A stretch of 11,413 nucleotides of DNA, from NCBI GenBank assembly GCA_910585335.1, contig CAJUCU010000041.1:1-11413 (forward strand). The letters are read 5' to 3'. Below, in pieces: positions 6,567 to 11,413 of the stretch (position 1 is the first letter of the stretch; each line of letters begins with the position of its first letter). The notes beneath the pieces are model-generated. The model was not told the origin of the DNA. It saw only the letters and a list, made by a program, of their open reading frames with translations, and searched no databases. Position numbers and translations under genes: made by a program. Source of the stretch: an uncultured Bacilli bacterium (GTDB lineage Bacteria > Bacillota_I > Bacilli_A > RF39 > UBA660).

Positions 6567-8357
6567 ATGGAACACATTAGAAATTTTTCAATCATTGCCC
6601 ATATCGATCATGGGAAAAGTACATTAGCAGATAGAATCTTAGAAAAAACAGGTGCGATTACCAGTCGTGAAGCAGTAAATCAAATGCTAGATAGCATGGA
6701 TATAGAAAGAGAACGAGGAATTACAATCAAATTAAATACAGCCTCATTAAAATATCAACTAGATGGAAAAGAGTATCTCTTAAACCTAATTGATACACCA
6801 GGACACGTCGATTTTTCCTACGAAGTATCTAGATCTCTCGCATCTTGTGAAGGAGCAATATTAGTAGTAGATGCAGCACAAGGAATAGAAGCACAAACCT
6901 TAGCCAATCTATACTTAGCTTTAGAAGATAATTTAGTGATTATTCCTGTTATCAACAAAATTGATCTTCCCAATGCTGACATCCCAAAAGTGAAACAGGA
7001 ACTAAAAGATTTAGTAGGTTTCGAGGATGATGAAATCATTTTAACCTCGGCTAAAACAGGAGAAGGTATAGATGACCTGCTACGTGCTATCATCGAAAGA
7101 ATACCCGCTCCCACAGGAAAAAAGGAAGAGAAGCTAAAGGGATTGATTTTTGATAGTATTTTCGATAGTTATCGTGGTGTCATTATCTCAACACGTATTA
7201 TGGATGGCGTTTTAAAAACAGGAGATAAATTGAAAATGATGGCAACAGGCAAATCATATGAAGTAGTAGAACTCTTCAAAAATACACCTAAAGAAGAAAA
7301 AGTAGCTACTCTAGGAGCAGGAGAAGTAGGTTTTATTGTCGCATCCATCAAAGATATTGGTGCAGTAGAAGTAGGAGATACAATCACTTTACATGAAAAT
7401 CCTGCCTCTTCACCACTTCCTGGTTATCAACCAATGAAATCGATGGTATTTTGTGGTCTTTATCCAATCGAAAGCGTGAAATTTGAAGCTCTTCGAGATG
7501 CACTTAGTAAATTAAAGCTAAACGATGCTTCCTTGATATTTGAACCAGAAACCAGTGAAGCCTTAGGCTTTGGATTCCGTTGTGGCTTTTTAGGACTCCT
7601 ACATATGGAAATTATAAAAGAACGTATCACAAGAGAGTTCGGTATCGAACTAATTACAACGGCACCGTCCGTTATTTATAAAGTAACATTAACAAACGGC
7701 GAAGAACTAGATATCGATGCACCAACCAAATTTCCAAGTAAAGAAAAAACAAAAGAAGTAGCAGAACCATACATTCGGACCAATATCTTCGCTCCCACCG
7801 ACTACATCGGTCCAATCATGGAACTATGCCAAGATAGAAGAGGAACTTATGTTTCTATGGATTATATCAATGCTACTCGCGTAAACATTCATTACGATCT
7901 TCCATTATCAGAAATCGTTTATGACTTTTTTGATAAATTAAAGTCCTCTACCAAAGGATACGCTTCCTTTGACTACGATTTAATAGGCTATAAGCCTAGT
8001 GCACTAGTCAAAATGGACATTCTCTTAAATGGTGAAATTGTCGACGCATTAAGTGTAATTGTCCATAAAGATTTTGCCTACAACAGAGGAAAAGCAGTAG
8101 TAAATAGCCTAAAAGAGGCGATTCCAAGACAATTATTTGAAGTGCCAATCCAAGCAGCACTAGGCAATCACATAATTGCACGAAGCACAGTAAAAGCACT
8201 TCGAAAAGACGTTTTGGCCAAATGCTATGGTGGAGATATTACAAGAAAAAGAAAACTTTTAGAAAAACAAAAAGAAGGTAAGAAAAAAATGAAACAAATA
8301 GGAAGAGTAGAACTACCTCAAGAAGCATTCATGAGTATTTTAAGCGAAGGTGAGTAA
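6567..8357 (+). CDS. lepA: Elongation factor 4 (LepA), ribosome-associated GTPase
   Basis: LepA (EF4) is an EF-G-like GTPase that acts on the ribosome, with proposed roles in back-translocation and in initiation or 30S assembly. From ATG 6567, G1 is AHIDHGKST (11-19), the switch I region is ERERGITIK, G3 is DTPGHVDF (76-83) and G4 is NKID (130-133). Domains II and III follow, then the LepA-specific C-terminal domain with YGGDITRKRKLLEKQKEGKK and the end RVELPQEAFMSIL, which separates it from EF-G. At 596 aa it is full length. I chose ATG 6567 over the in-frame GTG at 6558 because AGGTG at 6556-6560 is the ribosome binding site and overlaps that GTG. It heads a new operon after the dnaJ terminator, and its last codons contain the ribosome binding site of the next gene. 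Confidence 0.98.
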   Translation: MEHIRNFSIIAHIDHGKSTLADRILEKTGAITSREAVNQMLDSMDIERERGITIKLNTASLKYQLDGKEYLLNLIDTPGHVDFSYEVSRSLASCEGAILVVDAAQGIEAQTLANLYLALEDNLVIIPVINKIDLPNADIPKVKQELKDLVGFEDDEIILTSAKTGEGIDDLLRAIIERIPAPTGKKEEKLKGLIFDSIFDSYRGVIISTRIMDGVLKTGDKLKMMATGKSYEVVELFKNTPKEEKVATLGAGEVGFIVASIKDIGAVEVGDTITLHENPASSPLPGYQPMKSMVFCGLYPIESVKFEALRDALSKLKLNDASLIFEPETSEALGFGFRCGFLGLLHMEIIKERITREFGIELITTAPSVIYKVTLTNGEELDIDAPTKFPSKEKTKEVAEPYIRTNIFAPTDYIGPIMELCQDRRGTYVSMDYINATRVNIHYDLPLSEIVYDFFDKLKSSTKGYASFDYDLIGYKPSALVKMDILLNGEIVDALSVIVHKDFAYNRGKAVVNSLKEAIPRQLFEVPIQAALGNHIIARSTVKALRKDVLAKCYGGDITRKRKLLEKQKEGKKKMKQIGRVELPQEAFMSILSEGE

Positions 8358-8358
8358 G

Positions 8359-8853
8359 ATGTTAGATGAACAAACCATAATTAATATGTTTGAAAATGAA
8401 GTGATTTGTTATTATACAGAAGGAAAAAATATTTATGCCGTAGTGGGAACAGAAGTAAACATTATGCCAAATACAGAACATAATATCACACTTTGTGAAG
8501 AACAAATTTATTCTAAAATTAAACTGTTTGAAAATAGAATAGAGGAGTTAAACGAATGGAAAAGTAGCCTAGATATTAGAGAAAACGCTCGTTATTTTCT
8601 AGAACGAATTATGAACAGAGATAGTATTCGGTACTGGTATAGTGTTACATATCTATACGAACATATCGCAGAAACTTCACTTCTTTCAAGAAACATTGTA
8701 GAAGATAGTTTAGAAATAAACGGAGAATTCAAGCATGTAGAAGCGCCTCTGGCACACTCTAACATGTTCGGCTTAGAACTAGGGGAAGTAAATAGTGTTG
8801 CCAAAGAGTTAAAGAAAGAAATAGCAAAATCCAAAAGAATGGAGCGGAAATGA
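8359..8853 (+). CDS. Unrecognised 164-aa cytosolic protein between lepA and hemW
   Basis: I do not recognise this protein. It is real by context: AAGGTGA at 8347-8353 lies 5 bases before ATG 8359, the gap to the lepA stop is one base, the frame has the same codon bias as its neighbours, and its TGA overlaps the hemW ATG (ATGA at 8850-8853). The first ~45 residues look like beta strands (VICYYTEGKNIYAVVGTEV). The middle is probably helical, with an aromatic, charged segment (RYFLERIMNRDSIRYWYSV at about 77-95). The C-terminus is Lys-rich (ELKKEIAKSKRMERK). No signal peptide, membrane segment, Cys cluster or nucleotide-binding motif is visible. The in-frame GTG at 8350 is rejected as a start because it lies inside the ribosome binding site. 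Tight coupling suggests co-expression with lepA and hemW but does not show a function. Confidence 0.85.
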   Translation: MLDEQTIINMFENEVICYYTEGKNIYAVVGTEVNIMPNTEHNITLCEEQIYSKIKLFENRIEELNEWKSSLDIRENARYFLERIMNRDSIRYWYSVTYLYEHIAETSLLSRNIVEDSLEINGEFKHVEAPLAHSNMFGLELGEVNSVAKELKKEIAKSKRMERK

Positions 8854-9950
8854 CAACATCACTATACGTCCACATTCCATTTTGTAAAAACATTTGTACT
8901 TATTGTGACTTTTGCAAAATGTATTATAATGAAACTCAAATAGAATCATATTTAGATGCACTAGAACACGAATTAAAAACAGTCTATCGTGGCGAGAAGT
9001 TAACAACAATCTATATTGGTGGCGGAACGCCAAGTTGCCTAAATATAAGCCAGTTAAATCGTCTATTTCAAATACTAGCAATAGTAAAAAAAGACGAAAA
9101 TATAGAGTATACCATCGAATGTAACTTTGATTCCACAAATAAGGAAAAATTAGACCTGTTTCAAAAATATGGCATCAATCGTCTTAGTTTTGGAATAGAA
9201 ACAACAAAGAAAGACCTAGAGCAATATTTAGGCCGCGAAAACGACTTAGATTTAATAAAACAGACCATCGCTTATGCCAAGAAAATTGGTCTTTCTAATA
9301 TCAATGTAGATTTAATGTATGCCTTAAAAGAAGAAACATTAAAAGACTTAGAAAAGGATTTAGACTTTATTTTGTCTCTCGATGTCCCTCATATTTCAAC
9401 TTACTCCTTAATCATTGAAGAAAACACGATATTAAAATTAAAAGGAGAAAAAGAAATAGACAGTGAAATAGATGCCAAGATGTATGAATACATTGGGAAA
9501 ACACTGAGAAAACAAGGATATGAACATTATGAAATAAGCAATTTTGCGAAGAAAGGATTTCAGTCTAAACACAACCTTACATACTGGCACAATCAAGAGT
9601 ATTATGGAATTGGCCTTGGGGCTTCCTCTTATATAGAAAACCAAAGAATAAGAAATACACGTAGCCTAAATCAATATTTAAAAGGAAATCGTATTCTAGA
9701 AATAGAAAAATTAACCAAAGAAGATAAAATGATTTATGAAGTAATATTAAATCTACGTTTAAAAGAAGGTGTTTCTCTAACATCATTTGAAAAAACATAT
9801 AACAAGCCATTAAGACAACAATTTTATTGTTACGACAAATTAATAGATATGGGCCTATTACAAGAAGAAGAGGGGCGTATTAAAATACCAGAAAACAAAT
9901 TATATATCAGCAATTATATTATAGAGGAGTTAGTATATGGAAAAAAGTAA
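8850..9950 (+). CDS. hemW: Radical SAM heme chaperone HemW
   Basis: HemW is a radical-SAM relative of coproporphyrinogen dehydrogenase HemN, now regarded as a heme chaperone. Near the N-terminus the 4Fe-4S/SAM site reads CKNICTYCDFC, giving the CxxxCxxC ligands Cys12, Cys16 and Cys19, with an extra Cys22. GGGTPS at 57-62 is the SAM-binding glycine motif. HNLTYW at 241-246 is the HNxxYW motif linked to heme binding in HemW and absent from true HemN. The 366-aa length is normal, and the end has the HemW C-terminal domain (LRLKEGVSL). The segment SFGIETTKKDLEQYLGREN differs from the more usual SxGVQS...LGRxH. The ATG is in the ATGA overlap with the preceding gene, with GGAG at 8841-8844. No heme biosynthesis gene is visible nearby. 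Many genomes carry such genes labelled hemN; the motif supports HemW. Confidence 0.92.
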   Translation: MTTSLYVHIPFCKNICTYCDFCKMYYNETQIESYLDALEHELKTVYRGEKLTTIYIGGGTPSCLNISQLNRLFQILAIVKKDENIEYTIECNFDSTNKEKLDLFQKYGINRLSFGIETTKKDLEQYLGRENDLDLIKQTIAYAKKIGLSNINVDLMYALKEETLKDLEKDLDFILSLDVPHISTYSLIIEENTILKLKGEKEIDSEIDAKMYEYIGKTLRKQGYEHYEISNFAKKGFQSKHNLTYWHNQEYYGIGLGASSYIENQRIRNTRSLNQYLKGNRILEIEKLTKEDKMIYEVILNLRLKEGVSLTSFEKTYNKPLRQQFYCYDKLIDMGLLQEEEGRIKIPENKLYISNYIIEELVYGKK

Positions 9951-10518
9951 ATATTTTTTAAAAGAGTTAAATTATATCCAAGAAAATAAATTAAAAGAAA
10001 GCGCAATGAAACTAATAGAGGAGCTACCTGAATATTTTTTCGAAGTAGCAGCATCTTCTACAGGAAAATATCATCCTGGTTATGCTTTAGGAGAAGGCGG
10101 GCTATTAAGACATACAAAAGCTGCCGTTAGATTTGCCCATGAACTACTAGAAGATCCAAGTATCGGCGAAAAATATACACCACATGAAAAAGACTTAATG
10201 CTAATTGGTATTATGGTACATGATGGTTTAAAACACGGAAAGATAAAAGATACTTATACAAAGTTTGAACATCCAATTTTAATAGCAAATCTAATAGAAG
10301 AGAAAGGGGAAGGATTAGGTTTTAGCAAAGAAGATATCACCTTTTTAAAAGCTGTTGTTTCATCTCACATGGGACCTTGGACAACGAATGCCTACAGTAG
10401 CACAGTGCTTCCTGCTCCTAAAACAAAATATGAAAACTTTGTCCATATGTGTGACTACCTTGCCAGTCGTAAATGTTTCTCACTTTCTTTTGATAAAAAT
10501 AATGACATCATTGACTAA
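9937..10518 (+). CDS. HD-domain protein, probable metal-dependent phosphohydrolase
   Basis: HD proteins are metal-dependent phosphohydrolases, often acting on nucleotides or cyclic nucleotides. The expected ligands appear in order: His59 in GGLLRHTKA, the His95-Asp96 pair in MVHDGLKHG, His112 in FEHPILIA and His144 in VSSHMGPW. The N-terminal ~45 residues are a helical cap. At 193 aa the protein is a single domain with no membrane segment, synthetase domain or signalling domain, so the substrate cannot be named; it does not look like a (p)ppGpp synthetase/hydrolase or an HD-GYP protein. ATG 9937 has GAGGAG at 9924-9929, and the gene overlaps the end of hemW by 14 bases in another frame, so it is probably translationally coupled. 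Its stop codon is part of the -35 box for the next gene. A link to nucleotide metabolism is suggested only by that neighbour. Confidence 0.85.
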   Translation: MEKSKYFLKELNYIQENKLKESAMKLIEELPEYFFEVAASSTGKYHPGYALGEGGLLRHTKAAVRFAHELLEDPSIGEKYTPHEKDLMLIGIMVHDGLKHGKIKDTYTKFEHPILIANLIEEKGEGLGFSKEDITFLKAVVSSHMGPWTTNAYSSTVLPAPKTKYENFVHMCDYLASRKCFSLSFDKNNDIID

Positions 10519-10539
10519 ACGTTTGTTCTAATATATAAT
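10511..10539 (+). promoter_or_regulatory. Strong sigma-A promoter for the thymidylate-kinase-family gene
   Basis: TTGACT (10511-10516), a 17-base spacer and TATAAT (10534-10539) match the housekeeping promoter almost perfectly. The -35 box overlaps the stop codon of the HD gene. Transcription should begin near 10546, leaving a leader of about 20 bases. Confidence 0.85.
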
Positions 10540-10551
10540 GGTGATTAGAAT

Positions 10552-10556
10552 AGGAG
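10552..10556 (+). promoter_or_regulatory. Ribosome binding site deciding a TTG start
   Basis: AGGAG ends one base before the in-frame ATG 10557 (zero spacing) but lies 9 bases before TTG 10566. Since bacterial initiation needs about 5-10 bases, this supports TTG as the start of the thymidylate-kinase-family gene. Confidence 0.65.
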
Positions 10557-10565
10557 ATGATAACA

Positions 10566-11240
10566 TTGGGAAATTTAATCGTAATAGAAGGTACTGACAC
10601 CTCTGGAAAAGAAACACAATCAAAATTATTAGCACAATTTCTAGAAGAAAACGGCTATAAAGTAAAACATTTTGCCTTCCCAATGTATAATACACCAACA
10701 GGAAAAATCATAGGTGGGCCATATCTTGGTAAAGAAGGGGAGTGTCCTTCTTATTTTGAAGAAGGTCCCAAACAAGTCGACCCTTATATTTCCTGTCTTT
10801 ATTATGCAGCAGATCGTAAATATAATTTTGATAAAATAAAAAAATATCTAGAAGAAGACTATTATGTAATACTAGATCGTTATACCACTTCAAATATGGG
10901 ACATCAAGGCGGGAAAATCATGGATAAAGATGAACGGTTTCATATGTACCAATGGATTGACAAACTAGAGTACTGGTTATTAAAACTACCAAAACCAGAC
11001 CGCACTATCTTTCTTCACATGCCGCCGGAATATTCAAAAAACTTACTTAATTCTCGTGAAGAACTAGATGATTATGAGAAAAGTAAAGCCCATTTAAAAA
11101 ATGCGGAAGAAGCATATATCGAACTTTCAGAATTATATAATTGGGACAGAATAGAATGTGTCGAAGATGAAAAACTAAAAAGCATTCAAAAAATTCACGA
11201 AGAAATTTTAGAAAAATTATCCTTTAAAATAAAAGAATAA
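10566..11240 (+). CDS. tmk: Thymidylate kinase-family nucleotide kinase, divergent type, probable TTG start
   Basis: Thymidylate kinase phosphorylates dTMP to dTDP for DNA synthesis. The N-terminus has the family P-loop strand LIVIEGTDTSGKETQ. Farther on are FPMYNTPTGKIIGG, DPYISCLYYAADRKY (AADR being typical) and the DRY motif in ILDRYTTSN, followed by HQGGK. The C-terminal lid and helices are plausible, and 224 aa is slightly above the usual ~210. The oddity is Glu16 directly after the P-loop Lys15, where Ser or Thr normally coordinates magnesium. I recall a divergent Bacillota branch of TMK with non-Ser/Thr residues there, so this may be a subfamily trait. I prefer TTG 10566, which has AGGAG (10552-10556) 9 bases upstream; the in-frame ATG 10557 directly abuts that site with no spacing. 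Another deoxynucleotide specificity is possible. Confidence 0.88.
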   Translation: MGNLIVIEGTDTSGKETQSKLLAQFLEENGYKVKHFAFPMYNTPTGKIIGGPYLGKEGECPSYFEEGPKQVDPYISCLYYAADRKYNFDKIKKYLEEDYYVILDRYTTSNMGHQGGKIMDKDERFHMYQWIDKLEYWLLKLPKPDRTIFLHMPPEYSKNLLNSREELDDYEKSKAHLKNAEEAYIELSELYNWDRIECVEDEKLKSIQKIHEEILEKLSFKIKE

Positions 11241-11247
11241 TAAAAAC

Positions 11248-11307
11248 AAAAAATCTAGTATATGATGCGAACTCCATATAGGAGGCATCGATATCTAGAT
11301 TTTTTTT
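11248..11307. terminator. Long bulged hairpin with T-run, terminator of the kinase gene and possibly bidirectional
   Basis: Four helices stack into one long stem: 11248-11258 with 11295-11305 (11 bp), 11260-11263 with 11291-11294, 11264-11268 with 11285-11289, and 11272-11275 with 11281-11284. The loop is ATATA, and there are bulges at T11259, G11290 and 11269-11271. A run of eight T (11300-11307) follows, and the matching A-run on the left would serve transcripts from the other strand. It starts 7 bases after the kinase stop. The top of the stem pairs CTCC with GGAG, so a Shine-Dalgarno-like AGGAGG (11280-11285) is buried in it. It is more elaborate than the other two hairpins in this window. 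Confidence 0.75.
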
Positions 11308-11413
11308 ATGGCATATTAATTGGTTTATTTAAAGGAATAAGCCCAGAAAAAGTAGCATTAACAGGAAGTGGTCTCGCAGTTAAATTTCTCGGTAGTTCAT
11401 TATGTTGTTCTGC
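11308..11413. other. Window edge with two competing open frames, unresolved
   Basis: Two frames stay open to the end. On the minus strand a frame ends at a TAA complementary to 11306-11308, exactly at the terminator, and reads 35 residues ending in GLIPLNKPINMP; this would be the 3' end of a convergent gene sharing the terminator. On the plus strand a frame open from ATG 11262 reads through the hairpin into YGILIGLFKGISPEKVALTG; its codons (gga, gca, tta, aca, gta) fit this genome better, but it has no ribosome binding site and would have to pass the terminator. I do not recognise either product and cannot choose between them or noncoding sequence. Confidence 0.3.

Noticed and set aside
8350..8358. 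GTG 8350 as the start of the orphan gene
   Set aside because: It lies within the AAGGTGA ribosome binding site serving ATG 8359.
1..11413. CIRCE operator (TTAGCACTC-N9-GAGTGCTAA)
   Set aside because: I looked in the gaps and found no match, including upstream of lepA and pepF; the operon's CIRCE would lie upstream of the window.
1..11413. Mycoplasma-type UGA-Trp recoding
   Set aside because: Trp is encoded by TGG in the genes where I checked it, and TGA acts as the stop at 8851-8853.
1..11413. CRISPR array, tRNA, rRNA, insertion sequence or defence genes
   Set aside because: No regular repeats, RNA gene folds, transposase motifs or terminal inverted repeats were seen; the region is core housekeeping sequence.

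Overview
The window is a compact, AT-rich stretch of a Bacillota-type chromosome. The gene order, the purine-rich coding strand, the bias to A/T-ending codons, the strong AGGAG-type ribosome binding sites and the DnaK type (no Gram-negative-type insert in the ATPase domain) all point to a low-GC Gram-positive relative. I would guess a gut or host-associated Bacilli/Erysipelotrichia/Mollicutes-like lineage, but that placement is inference. TGG is used for Trp and TGA serves as a stop (8851-8853), so the code is standard (table 11), not the Mycoplasma code.

Layout. Bases 1-6395 hold a class I heat-shock operon: hrcA (5' end lost at the window edge), grpE, dnaK, an M3-family oligoendopeptidase (PepF-type) and dnaJ. 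A perfect 10-bp hairpin with a GAAA loop lies between dnaK and pepF, and a terminator overlapping the dnaJ stop codon closes the unit. A 171-base gap follows. It holds a second small hairpin and a promoter (TATAAT at 6539-6544) for lepA, an unrecognised 164-aa gene, hemW and an HD-domain gene, which are packed with 1-base gaps or overlaps and look translationally coupled. A near-consensus promoter (TTGACT, 17 bases, TATAAT) whose -35 box overlaps the HD gene's stop drives a divergent thymidylate-kinase-family gene that probably starts at TTG. A long, bulged, possibly bidirectional terminator follows, and the last ~105 bases are an unresolved window edge.

How the genes work together. HrcA represses the chaperone genes; DnaK, DnaJ and GrpE form the Hsp70 cycle; PepF, placed inside this operon, would clear oligopeptides from protein turnover. 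LepA acts on the ribosome, HemW is a radical-SAM heme chaperone, and the last gene supplies dTDP or a related nucleotide. Most of this is core housekeeping. The less ordinary items are the pepF insertion with its intercistronic hairpin, a Cys/His cluster in the GrpE N-terminus, the orphan gene locked between lepA and hemW, the kinase with a Glu in place of the Walker A Ser/Thr, and the elaborate hairpin at the end. I see no mobile element, CRISPR array, RNA gene or defence system, and no convincing new system.
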